From Bacteroidales bacterium (lineage in GTDB: Bacteria > Bacteroidota > Bacteroidia > Bacteroidales > UBA10428): a DNA stretch of 57,651 bases. How positions within the stretch are numbered: the stretch's first letter is position 1; every line of letters starts with the position of its first letter. The stretch spans positions 1 to 57,651 of the forward strand of contig JAFGQZ010000048.1 in the NCBI GenBank assembly GCA_016935435.1. The letters run 5' to 3'. Made by a program: the position numbers and the translations under genes. Shown piece after piece: positions 27,592-35,524 of this stretch. Below the pieces are notes generated by a model. That model was given only the letters and a program-made list of their open reading frames with translations. It was not told where the DNA came from and ran no database searches.

Positions 27592-28182
27592 TTAATATTC
27601 TTCGCGCGGGAATTTTTTTTCGGCAAGTTCGGCAGCCCAAAACATTACCAATGCAACAAGTATTAAAAGCAATGCAAATAGCCCGTCGGATATGCCCAAC
27701 AACCGGCTAACTTTCGGGTCGCCTAAATCTTTTGCGAGGTATAGCTTTTCCCAAAGCGGAAACCCCCAGCCAAATAAAGCTACGCCAATAAACAATCCGG
27801 CAATAAAAACAAAGGCATCGATTTTGCCTATAGATGCGCCGCAGAAACTTGTACCCGGACAATAACCGCCTATTATAAAGCCTGCCCCCATTATTACGCC
27901 CCCAAGTATTGAAGAGCTCAGAAAGGTGGGGTTTATATAAACCAGCGAAAGGTCTAACCATCCGAACAAACTAAAGAACAATAACCCAAGCATGCCTGTA
28001 ATGGCAGCTGTAAAAAACACTTTAAGCACAACAGCATCGTAACCATAGAATACACCGGCCAGTTTACGGCTCGACGAAAAACCGCTTTGCTCCAGCACAA
28101 AGCCAAATCCAATGCCAATAAGAAAAGCAAATAGTAAATTGGTGTTTTCGGTAATTATTTCGTTTACTATAAGTGGTCCCAT
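27592..28182 (-). CDS. Half-size YeeE/YedE-family sulfur transporter (second subunit)
   Basis: A 196-residue inner-membrane protein with about five hydrophobic segments. It carries the YeeE/YedE signature GYCPGTSFCG with two cysteines, in a re-entrant segment of the family. FGFVLEQSGFSSSRKLAG near residue 30-47 is the other conserved loop. E. coli YeeE (TsuA) is a single ~350-residue thiosulfate importer; here the same capacity seems to be split into two adjacent ~170-200-residue proteins. It follows its partner gene by 27 bases and precedes the rhodanese-like gene. Import of thiosulfate or a related sulfur species is inferred from family and neighbours. Confidence 0.88.
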   Translation of the reverse strand: MGPLIVNEIITENTNLLFAFLIGIGFGFVLEQSGFSSSRKLAGVFYGYDAVVLKVFFTAAITGMLGLLFFSLFGWLDLSLVYINPTFLSSSILGGVIMGAGFIIGGYCPGTSFCGASIGKIDAFVFIAGLFIGVALFGWGFPLWEKLYLAKDLGDPKVSRLLGISDGLFALLLILVALVMFWAAELAEKKFPREEY

Positions 28183-28209
28183 AATTTTTATTTTTTCTTT
28201 TCTTAAACT

Positions 28210-28725
28210 TTATATCCAGTTCTTTCTGAAGAAATAGGCAAGGGCAAATGCAGTTCCAAAAATGGCCATCATCGATACAAAACCGCCAAGCGACAGCACT
28301 GCCATGCCACTCAGTGCCGATCCGCTGGTACAACCGCGCCCCATTTGCGATCCCCATCCAAATAATATGCCACCTGTGAGGGCCAGCACTAATCTTTTTT
28401 TCGATGTAATTTTAGGGGAATGTTCAACCTTCCATTTTAACCGGCCGGCAATAACCCCCGAAACGAAACCTCCAACAATAACCCCCAGCATCTGAAAAAC
28501 CAGCCAGCTTTTCATGGGATGTCCATCGTGTTTTTCGGTATATTCTGTAATAAAGCCCGAATTTTCAGCAGCAGCCGGGGCTACGGTTGTTGCTGCGCTT
28601 ACAATACAGCTTTTAATCGCCCCACTGGCACCTAGCCCGCGGCCCGAAACGAAATTTGCTGCCAGTAGGACCATTCCCAACAAAACTCCCCCCAGGTAGG
28701 GGTTTATGTATTTTTTTGCATTCAT
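28210..28725 (-). CDS. Half-size YeeE/YedE-family sulfur transporter (first subunit)
   Basis: A 171-residue membrane protein counted from ATG 28725. The frame is open 23 codons further, but those overlap the PsrC-like gene and are polar. Features include NPYLGGVLLGMVLLAANFVSGRGLGASGA, the first YeeE repeat, and GWGSQMGRGCTSGSALSG, the conserved motif with one cysteine (RGCTSG). Four to five transmembrane helices are apparent. It lies 31 bases after psrC and 27 bases before its partner, so it should be part of the same transcript. Together the two subunits would make one full YeeE-type channel. Confidence 0.87.
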   Translation of the reverse strand: MNAKKYINPYLGGVLLGMVLLAANFVSGRGLGASGAIKSCIVSAATTVAPAAAENSGFITEYTEKHDGHPMKSWLVFQMLGVIVGGFVSGVIAGRLKWKVEHSPKITSKKRLVLALTGGILFGWGSQMGRGCTSGSALSGMAVLSLGGFVSMMAIFGTAFALAYFFRKNWI

Positions 28726-28756
28726 ATTTTTTGCATATTGAAAGTTATCGTTATTA

Positions 28757-29698
28757 TTAATAAAGCCATCGGCTGGACTGCCCTGCAAAAGCAATAATAA
28801 ATCTCAGCATTATGCCCCCAAACAAAACCAGTATGGCCGGAACAACAGCCGGAACATGAATTTTTTTAAGTTCGAGAATTTCCAATATCAATGGAACAAC
28901 AAGTCCCAATGCAACTACAAAAACCCAGAAAGGGGCAGTGTAAGGGCCACCGAGGAACAGTTCTGCTGCATCGATCTGCACCTGTGTGCTGGCCAGAAAG
29001 CCCATAAACATGTGCACAATAAGGAAAAGCTCGATGCAAATTAGCAGTACATCGATTTTGGCAAACAGTTTCCGTTCGGCAGAACTTTTGCTAATGAGCA
29101 AAATTGCGGCTGCCCCTGTCGATAAACCCGATGTAAGGAACAGGGGGCCGAGAATTGAGGTGTTCCATAAAGGCCTGGCATTGAAAGCCGAAAACAATAT
29201 GCCGGTATATACCCCCAGAATTACCGATAAAACAATTATCATCCACGATAAGGGCAGGATGTTTTTCCGACAAATTTTTTCGAAATTTATAAGCCAGGAA
29301 AATTTCCAATCCCATGAAGGGAAAATCTCTTTTATATTCAAAGCTGCCCAAATAAACGAAAGCGGGGTTACGGCCATAAGCACCCATGCGCCCCACGACA
29401 TGGGCGACTGGAGCTTAATAGTGGTGTACAATTGCCAGAAATAGGGCTTGTGCTTTAAATCGAGAAACAAAGCAAACAAACCCAAAACAAGCAATACAGG
29501 AACAACTAGCGGGGCCTTTCTTACTGCTGTGGGGCATTGTTCTTCCCTGCCAAGTATTGTATATAAGGAAGCAAAAAATAAAATGCCGGCAGCAAGCCCG
29601 CCCAGAAACAAGTACAGCGGTATTTGCCAGTGCCAGATATTGAGCGATGGATCGATAAACGGGTTGCTCCTGCCACTGACTATGAGTTCTTCGTTCAT
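28757..29698 (-). CDS. NrfD/PsrC-type membrane quinol-interacting subunit
   Basis: A 313-residue protein with eight or nine predicted transmembrane helices, matching the NrfD/PsrC family. The conserved N-terminal WHWQIPLYLFLGGLAAGILF segment (22-41) includes the residues that in PsrC form part of the quinone site. It anchors the PsrA-PsrB pair to the inner membrane and passes electrons from menaquinol to PsrB. The order psrA-psrB-psrC is the classic polysulfide/thiosulfate reductase arrangement. There is a 48-base gap after psrB and the half-YeeE gene follows. Confidence 0.9.
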   Translation of the reverse strand: MNEELIVSGRSNPFIDPSLNIWHWQIPLYLFLGGLAAGILFFASLYTILGREEQCPTAVRKAPLVVPVLLVLGLFALFLDLKHKPYFWQLYTTIKLQSPMSWGAWVLMAVTPLSFIWAALNIKEIFPSWDWKFSWLINFEKICRKNILPLSWMIIVLSVILGVYTGILFSAFNARPLWNTSILGPLFLTSGLSTGAAAILLISKSSAERKLFAKIDVLLICIELFLIVHMFMGFLASTQVQIDAAELFLGGPYTAPFWVFVVALGLVVPLILEILELKKIHVPAVVPAILVLFGGIMLRFIIAFAGQSSRWLY

Positions 29699-29746
29699 GT
29701 TCTTCTTATTTTATATTACGGCATTCAGTATTAATCCATTAAATTA

Positions 29747-30280
29747 TCAGATGAGAAAATATAAATGAGGCTTTGTCCCGGCTTCCGGAATAAGGGTTTT
29801 GTATTTTCTTTTTTTCAGTATAACCGAAACATCACTGGCAGGGTCGTCTAAGTCGCCAAAATACATGCATTTTGTAGGGCAAACTGCCACACAGGCCGGT
29901 TGCATACCGTCGAGTATCCGGTGGATGCAAAAGGTGCATTTATCGACATAGCCACCTGGGTGCGGATATCGTGCGTCGTAGGGGCACGATGCTATGCATG
30001 CGCCACACCCAATACATTTGTCGGGCTTAACAAGTACAATACCACCATTGCTGTAATGGCTTGCCCCTGTAGGGCAGCAGCGCACACACGGCGAATTTTC
30101 GCAATGGTTGCAGCGTTCACTCCTGATTTCGATTTCGAGTTGCGGGTAGGTGCCCGACATTACTTCAACAACCCATTCGCGACAATAGCCTATTGGTACA
30201 TTGTTTTCGGTCTGGCATGCTACTACACAATCGGAGCAGCCCACGCATTTTTTTGTATCGACAGCCATTGCATATCTCAT
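29747..30280 (-). CDS. PsrB-type four-cluster ferredoxin subunit
   Basis: A 177-residue iron-sulfur protein with four cysteine groups: CVGCSDCVVAC, CNHCENSPCVRCCP, CIGCGACIASCP and CTFCIHRILDGMQPACVAVCP. That is the full DMSO reductase-family beta-subunit set for four [4Fe-4S] clusters. It has no signal peptide, as expected for a subunit co-exported with a Tat-dependent catalytic partner. Its ATG overlaps the last bases of the PsrA-like gene (ATGA, 30277-30280), giving translational coupling. It carries electrons from the PsrC-like subunit to the molybdenum site. Confidence 0.93.
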   Translation of the reverse strand: MRYAMAVDTKKCVGCSDCVVACQTENNVPIGYCREWVVEVMSGTYPQLEIEIRSERCNHCENSPCVRCCPTGASHYSNGGIVLVKPDKCIGCGACIASCPYDARYPHPGGYVDKCTFCIHRILDGMQPACVAVCPTKCMYFGDLDDPASDVSVILKKRKYKTLIPEAGTKPHLYFLI

Positions 30281-32514
30281 AATGCCACCTCCGTTTCAGC
30301 AGGTTTTTCGGTTAAAAAGGTCACAAAATTGCCACGCATGCCTGTACCCCCCATTATAGGGTCGATATGAACACGGGTTATAAGTTTTGTGTCGCTGGTA
30401 CCTTTTCCGTAGCTTCGCCTTAACCGCTTATCGGCATGGCCGAAGCCATGCACCATGTAAACCGAGTCCCAGCGGATACGTTCGGTTACCCTTACTTTAA
30501 TGGGGAATTCCGAAACTATGCCATCCTGGTTTTTTAGCCACACGGGCTGGCCCGAAGCAAGGCCCCAGAGTTTGGCAACTTTCAGGTTCACCCATAAAAG
30601 GTTTTCATCCATAATATCGGTAAGGTTTGGGTTGTTGGCCGTTCGGCTGAAGGTGTGTGCCGGGCCCCTGCCGTATATGAGCCGGTAAAATCCTTGAGGC
30701 GGTTCTTCGTGAGGGGTGTAGATTGGCATTGGGTCGAAGCCTTCGGCCTCGAACGAGGTAGAATAGAGTTCGATTTTGCCTGTAGGCGTAAAGAATTCCA
30801 CCTCTTCGTTATCGGAAAAATACAAATCGTCGGCCGGCCTTTCGAATGTTTTTACCCCAATGCGCTTCATTTCTTCGAGCGATGAGCCTATTTGTTTTAA
30901 TTGCCAGTCGAGCATTTCTTCGATTGTAGTCCAATTGAAGTAATCTTCGAGGCCAAGGTGTTTCGAGAGTTCTTTGGCCATCCAGGCAGCGGGCTTCGTA
31001 TCGTAGAGTGGTTCGGAAGCTGGCATCCGTAATGCAACCTGGGGCTTCCGGTTTGGCCCTGTTCGGATACTGTCGTAGCGTTCGAGGTAGGTGCATTCGG
31101 GTAAAACCACATCGGCCCAGCCTGTGATTTCCATGGGCATGGTATCGATTACTACCAGTAAATCGAGGCTTTGTATTGCAGTTAGGGTTTGCTTCTGGTC
31201 GGGCAGGGTTTCTATAAGGTTTGTGCCGTTCACAATCCATCCTTTAAATGTGCAGTCGCGCGCTGTTGAAGGAATAGTTGCTTCGCAAATGCCCGATGCG
31301 AGGGCAAGGTCGGCAAGTTTGTATTTATTGGGGAAAGCATTGCGCCACGACCTTGATGGTTCGGGAAACGGGGGATGGGGAAACGAAGGTATTGAAACCT
31401 TTTCGGGGCGGAAGAACCCTCCGCGGCGGCCCCATGAGCCCAGCAGGGCATTTAGAATGGCAATGGCCCTGGAACGTTGGGTGTCGTCGCCATACCAGGT
31501 AACATGCCTTCCAGGATGGATGATTACTGCCGGCGATGCGTTGGCCATTTCTTTTGCAGTTTCCCGAATAATGTCAGGGGCGATGGTGGTTATGCCATAA
31601 GCCCATTCAGGCGTAAAATTCCGCACATGCCCTTTGAGTTGTTCAAAACCGAAGCAGTATTTTTCAACGTATTTTTTGTCGTAATATTCTTTATAAATAA
31701 TTTCATGTATCCATGCCAGAAGTAGGGCGTTGTCGGTTGCGGGCTTAATGGGAAGCCAGTATTTCGATTTGCTGGCAGCCGTAGAAAAGCGTGGATCGAC
31801 GGTAATAATTGCAGCCCCTTTGTCGATGGCATCGGACATTTCCTGCACCTGCCCGTTATGCATGTTTTCGCCAATGTGCGATCCTATGAGTACAAGGCAT
31901 TTTGTATCGCGTATATCGGTATTCTCAGGCGAACCGACCTCTTCCCCAAAAGTGGCAATAAAGCCAACTTCGCGGGGCCCGCGGCATTGTGCATACGAAG
32001 GTGCAGTAATATTTGGAGAGCCAAAAGCCTTTAGCAGATCGCCAAAATAGGTGCCCCCCGAGCCATGCGTAAACAAGGCAATACACTCGGGGCCATGTTC
32101 TTTGGCTATTTGTTTCATCTTTTCGGAAATGTATGCGAAGGCTTCGTCCCAGCTTACCGGTTTAAAAGTTTGTGCCCCGCGTTCGCCTACCCTCAGAAGG
32201 GGAGTTTGCAGCCTGTCGTCGTCGTAGTACATACCAACTCCTCCGGTACCTCGCGGACAAAGCCTGCCGTTGCAGTTGAGGTCTTCATCGTTCCCCGTTA
32301 TTTTCCAGATTTTACCCTGCTCGTTTTTATAAACCCAGCCGGCGCATTTCCAGAAACAAACTTCGCAATAAGTTGGTATTCGTGAAGTATCGACAACAAG
32401 GTTTTCGGCTGCGGGTGCAGAAAGGTGTTTAACAGCCCCGAAAACCCCTGCGCCCATTGCCATTGCCCCTGCACCATAGGCCGATATCTTAATAAACTGT
32501 CTGCGGCTTGTCAT
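30277..32514 (-). CDS. PsrA/PhsA-type molybdopterin oxidoreductase (polysulfide/thiosulfate reductase class)
   Basis: A 745-residue catalytic subunit of the DMSO-reductase family. The Tat signal SRRQFIKISA (3-12) directs export. The [4Fe-4S] ligands are Cys50, Cys53, Cys57 and Cys86 (Cx2Cx3Cx28C). The likely molybdenum ligand is Cys177 in SYAQCRGPREVG, so this is a cysteine-ligated, PsrA/PhsA/NapA-like site, not the serine or aspartate types. The length matches PsrA and PhsA (~760), shorter than arsenate or tetrathionate reductases (~830-1000). It heads the psrABC-yeeE-yeeE-rhodanese series. Substrate choice between polysulfide, thiosulfate and another oxyanion is inferred mainly from the sulfur-related neighbours. 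Confidence 0.88.
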   Translation of the reverse strand: MTSRRQFIKISAYGAGAMAMGAGVFGAVKHLSAPAAENLVVDTSRIPTYCEVCFWKCAGWVYKNEQGKIWKITGNDEDLNCNGRLCPRGTGGVGMYYDDDRLQTPLLRVGERGAQTFKPVSWDEAFAYISEKMKQIAKEHGPECIALFTHGSGGTYFGDLLKAFGSPNITAPSYAQCRGPREVGFIATFGEEVGSPENTDIRDTKCLVLIGSHIGENMHNGQVQEMSDAIDKGAAIITVDPRFSTAASKSKYWLPIKPATDNALLLAWIHEIIYKEYYDKKYVEKYCFGFEQLKGHVRNFTPEWAYGITTIAPDIIRETAKEMANASPAVIIHPGRHVTWYGDDTQRSRAIAILNALLGSWGRRGGFFRPEKVSIPSFPHPPFPEPSRSWRNAFPNKYKLADLALASGICEATIPSTARDCTFKGWIVNGTNLIETLPDQKQTLTAIQSLDLLVVIDTMPMEITGWADVVLPECTYLERYDSIRTGPNRKPQVALRMPASEPLYDTKPAAWMAKELSKHLGLEDYFNWTTIEEMLDWQLKQIGSSLEEMKRIGVKTFERPADDLYFSDNEEVEFFTPTGKIELYSTSFEAEGFDPMPIYTPHEEPPQGFYRLIYGRGPAHTFSRTANNPNLTDIMDENLLWVNLKVAKLWGLASGQPVWLKNQDGIVSEFPIKVRVTERIRWDSVYMVHGFGHADKRLRRSYGKGTSDTKLITRVHIDPIMGGTGMRGNFVTFLTEKPAETEVAL

Positions 32515-32675
32515 TTGCTTTTCATTCTTTCTTCAAATTAATTAAAAAAAACGACATAATGTATCCAATGGTTTCAATAAATATATATATAAATAAATAG
32601 ATGTAAAATATGAGCCCGTAACATACAGTAAGATAGAGGCATGGAAATTATTTAGAATGAAAATAAATTTTACAA

Positions 32676-33263
32676 TCAGGAAATTTTGTTATTAAGGCTA
32701 TCGAAATCTACAGGGGTATTTATGTTGGCAAACATGTTTGAAGGGAACTGTCCGGGCATAGAGCCGATATTCAGGTATAACGATTTACTTCTTTCAATAA
32801 ACCGGATCACGCTGAGGTTTTTGTCGATGAAAAGTTCCAGATCGTTCAAAACAGTATGTTTATACAATGCACACAAAGGTTCAATAGCTCCGTTGCTATG
32901 TGCCGGAACAACAATATCGAAATCGTTGGCCGATTCTGCCATCATTTTCAGCAGGGAGGCCGAAACAAGCGGCATGTCGCATGAAAGAACGATAATTGCT
33001 TCTGTGCTTGCTCGTTTTAAGCAGGAATAAATACCAACAATGGGGGCTTGCCGGGGCAAAATGTCGGGCCAAATTTCGCAGCCTGTAAATGAATAGGCAT
33101 GATTATCAGAGCTGATGGCCACTTTGTTGCAAAGCGGCTGGAGCAAAGAAATGGCATTTTCGATTAGTGTTTTCCCGTTCCAAACGAGCAAAGGCTTATC
33201 GGTTCCCATGCGGGTGCTTTTCCCCCCCGCCAGCACAATACCTGTAATTTCTTGTTTGTTCAT
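32676..33263 (-). CDS. mobA: Molybdenum cofactor guanylyltransferase
   Basis: A 195-residue nucleotidyltransferase that attaches GMP to molybdopterin to make the MGD cofactor, which the PsrA-type enzyme needs. The signature VLAGGKSTRMGTDKPLL (9-26) matches LxGGxSxRMGxDK, and VLSCDMPLVS carries the metal-binding Asp. The C-terminal part (SNMFANINTPVDF) shows the usual NINTPED-like element. The start codon overlaps the MOSC-MogA gene end by 4 bases (33260-33263). It closes the cofactor gene run. The psrA gene begins 161 bases downstream, with no strong hairpin between them. Confidence 0.93.
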   Translation of the reverse strand: MNKQEITGIVLAGGKSTRMGTDKPLLVWNGKTLIENAISLLQPLCNKVAISSDNHAYSFTGCEIWPDILPRQAPIVGIYSCLKRASTEAIIVLSCDMPLVSASLLKMMAESANDFDIVVPAHSNGAIEPLCALYKHTVLNDLELFIDKNLSVIRFIERSKSLYLNIGSMPGQFPSNMFANINTPVDFDSLNNKIS

Positions 33264-34231
33264 GAGTGAGAGTCGAGTCCATGTAGCATTTTTACTGAAT
33301 GCAATATAGTTTTAAATATTTCGCCGGAGTACTCATTTACTGCTTTTGGGCTGCCAGGTAAAGCAAAAATCAGGGTTTTGCCTGAAACCCCAGCAATAGC
33401 ACGGCTGGTAAGGGCATTTGGGTTTTCCGTGCCATATTTTACACGTATATATTCTACAATGCCGGGCATTTCCCTGTCGAGCATAGGTTTCAATGCTTCG
33501 GGGGTAACATCGCGGGGGCCGATTCCTGTTCCCCCGCAGGTGAAAACTACATCGATGTGATTGTTGACGCAATCTTTTACCATTTTGGAAATTATGGGTA
33601 TTTCATCAGGCACCACTGCTAATTCAGCCGAAACATTTTGGTTGTTGGCGGTAAAGTAGTGGTAAATTGCTTCTTGTAAAAGAGGGCCGCTTTTGTCGGG
33701 GTATTCGCCACTGCTGGCGCGGTCGCTAACAGTAATTACTTTAAAGCGGAGTGTTTTTGGCCGGTATTCCAATATATCGCCAGCCCTGAGCATTCCACCG
33801 TGCAGTACCCTGCAAAATATCCCTTCTTTGGGCATTACACAATCGCCTGTTTCTTTGAATACTGCACAGTTGCCGCCGTGGCATTTTTTCCCGATTTGTG
33901 TAACCTCAAGTACAACTTTGCCCGAAACAAGCCGATCCAACGGGTTCATCTTGTAAAGCGGGAACCCCTGGGTTGTAATGTTTTCGGCAAATTTTCCATA
34001 AGAAATATTTTTAGCAGATGTTTTTTGAGGGTAGCTTCCCGAAATGGCAGCAGTATCAGCATTGAATTTTTCAATACTTTCGTTTCCCAGCAGGCTTACC
34101 TGTCGGTGCCAGTTGCCGGCATGGGCATCGTTAACAATACCCATTTCGTTAAGTTCAATATTATCAACCGGCAATTTTTCGGTGCCTTTTTTTTCAGAAA
34201 TGTTTACCGATAGTATTTTAATTTGTACCAT
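33260..34231 (-). CDS. MOSC domain fused to MogA/MoaB-type molybdopterin adenylyltransferase
   Basis: A 323-residue fusion, counted from ATG 34231 just after the moaC stop. The N-terminal half (~1-145) is a MOSC domain with the family's cysteine region KKCHGGNCAVFKETGDCVM and EGIFCRVLHGG. MOSC domains are sulfur- or cofactor-handling modules. The C-terminal half (~150-323) is MogA/MoaB-like: ITVSDRASSGEYPDKSGP, VVFTCGGTGIGPRDVTPEA and LIFALPGSPKAVNEY. These are the molybdopterin-binding and adenylylation motifs. Joining them suggests that adenylylation of molybdopterin is coupled to a later sulfur-transfer or delivery step. It is flanked by moaC and mobA in one operon. Confidence 0.88.
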   Translation of the reverse strand: MVQIKILSVNISEKKGTEKLPVDNIELNEMGIVNDAHAGNWHRQVSLLGNESIEKFNADTAAISGSYPQKTSAKNISYGKFAENITTQGFPLYKMNPLDRLVSGKVVLEVTQIGKKCHGGNCAVFKETGDCVMPKEGIFCRVLHGGMLRAGDILEYRPKTLRFKVITVSDRASSGEYPDKSGPLLQEAIYHYFTANNQNVSAELAVVPDEIPIISKMVKDCVNNHIDVVFTCGGTGIGPRDVTPEALKPMLDREMPGIVEYIRVKYGTENPNALTSRAIAGVSGKTLIFALPGSPKAVNEYSGEIFKTILHSVKMLHGLDSHS

Positions 34232-34232
34232 T

Positions 34233-34685
34233 TCAGGTTTCTTTTTTTGTTTTCTCCAACAGGCAAATGTTGTTAACCGACATATTTTTGTCAACAGCCT
34301 TGCACATGTCGTAAATGGTTAATAATGCGATGCTAACACCGGTAAGGGCTTCCATTTCCACACCTGTTTTGCCGGTGCAGTGAACTTCGCTAACGGCCAC
34401 AGCCCCGCTATTTGTAAGCGAAACCTTAACGGCAGCTTTTTCGATAACAAGCGTATGGCACAGGGGTATAAGATGGGCTGTTTGTTTAATTGCCTGAATG
34501 CCTGCAATTTCGGCAACAGTAAGCACATCGCCTTTTTTCAGAAGGTTCCCTTGTATTAGCCCAATGGTTTCGGGAGACAGGCTAATATGGCCTTCTGCCC
34601 TGGCCATTCGCCTGGAAGCAGGTTTCTCCCCCACATCAACCATGCGGGCATTTCCGTTTCTATCGGTATGGCTTAGTTTTTTCAT
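34233..34685 (-). CDS. moaC: Cyclic pyranopterin monophosphate synthase
   Basis: A 150-residue enzyme that converts the product of MoaA into cyclic pyranopterin monophosphate, the second step of molybdenum cofactor synthesis. Family motifs are present: SHTDRNGNARMVDVGEKPASRRMARAEG at the N-terminus, QAIKQTAHLIPLCHTL (active-site Lys/His region) and KTGVEMEALTGVSIALLTIYDMCKAVDK. ATG 34685 gives the standard MKKLSHTD start. The open frame extends 27 codons upstream but overlaps moaA. Length is slightly under the usual ~160 because the C-terminal tail is short. Confidence 0.94.
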   Translation of the reverse strand: MKKLSHTDRNGNARMVDVGEKPASRRMARAEGHISLSPETIGLIQGNLLKKGDVLTVAEIAGIQAIKQTAHLIPLCHTLVIEKAAVKVSLTNSGAVAVSEVHCTGKTGVEMEALTGVSIALLTIYDMCKAVDKNMSVNNICLLEKTKKET

Positions 34686-34723
34686 AAAATGGCATAATAT
34701 AATTTCCTGATATTTATATTTTA

Positions 34724-35524
34724 CTATCCTCCAATGGCAAAAAAACTTCCCCGGCTGTTTAAGCAACCTTTCAATGGTTTGAAATTAATAGCCCTTATGA
34801 GTGCCTCTCTGGCACCCAGCTCCCTGGCCGAAAACTCATTTTCGTCGAACAGGCAGGGTTTCACCATGCCATTGGCGGTAAGCCTAAGCCGGTTGCAAAG
34901 GCTGCAATTGCCGCCGTTTCCGCCTTCAACCACCGAAAACTCGCCGGTTTCGAGGTTCATTTTTTTGATATAACGTGCTTCCAGTCCGTTTTTCTTACAA
35001 TAGTCCTTTACTAAAAGGGCATCGGGCTCCTGCGAATTTTTTGTAACCACACAGTTTATTTTAACAGGCAGCAATCGGGCTTGTTTTGCGGCTTCTATTC
35101 CTCTGAAAACTCTCTCGATTTCACCCCCACGGGTTATCTCGGCGTAACGTGCGGGGTTGGTAGTGTCAAGGCTTACATTAACTCGGTGCAACCCGGCTAG
35201 TTTCAGCGGAAGTGCCAATTCTTCCAGTAATATTCCGTTGGTAGTAAGCGAAAAATCGTTAATATTTTTAACAGAGGCAATAAGTTCGACCAGTTTAACA
35301 ATGTTTTTTCTTACAAGAGGTTCGCCGCCGGTTAAACGTATTTTTGTTATGCCCAGGCCAACAGCAGCCTGTACCACATCGAAAATTTCTTCGAACGACA
35401 AAATATTGTTGTGCCCCTGCAGCTTAATCCCGCATTCGGGCATGCAATACTGGCACCTAAGGTTACACCTGTCGGTAACCGATATGCGCAGATAGTTTAT
35501 ATGTCTGTTAAAGCGGTCGTACAT
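34724..35524 (-). CDS. moaA: Compact GTP 3',8-cyclase (radical SAM)
   Basis: A 266-residue protein, shorter than the usual ~325. The radical-SAM cluster motif is CNLRCQYC (Cys20, Cys24, Cys27). GGEPLVRKN follows, and the second cluster is intact: Cys207, Cys210 and Cys224 in CX2CX13C spacing. The C-terminal double glycine (FAIGG), needed in MoaA for catalysis, is also present. About 50-60 residues are missing between the radical-SAM barrel and the second cluster, where ordinary MoaA has a longer linking segment. All catalytic elements remain, so it is probably active. It overlaps the moeA stop by 17 bases. Confidence 0.88.
   Translation of the reverse strand: MYDRFNRHINYLRISVTDRCNLRCQYCMPECGIKLQGHNNILSFEEIFDVVQAAVGLGITKIRLTGGEPLVRKNIVKLVELIASVKNINDFSLTTNGILLEELALPLKLAGLHRVNVSLDTTNPARYAEITRGGEIERVFRGIEAAKQARLLPVKINCVVTKNSQEPDALLVKDYCKKNGLEARYIKKMNLETGEFSVVEGGNGGNCSLCNRLRLTANGMVKPCLFDENEFSARELGAREALIRAINFKPLKGCLNSRGSFFAIGG

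Noticed and set aside
29900-31600. Long plus-strand ORFs opposite psrB and psrA
   Set aside because: Cys-rich and mixed composition mirrors the antisense of iron-sulfur coding; no start or promoter context; the minus-strand proteins are unmistakable.
30277-32514. Calling the molybdoenzyme an arsenate or tetrathionate reductase
   Set aside because: Its length (745) and sulfur-related neighbours fit PsrA/PhsA better, though the substrate is not proved.
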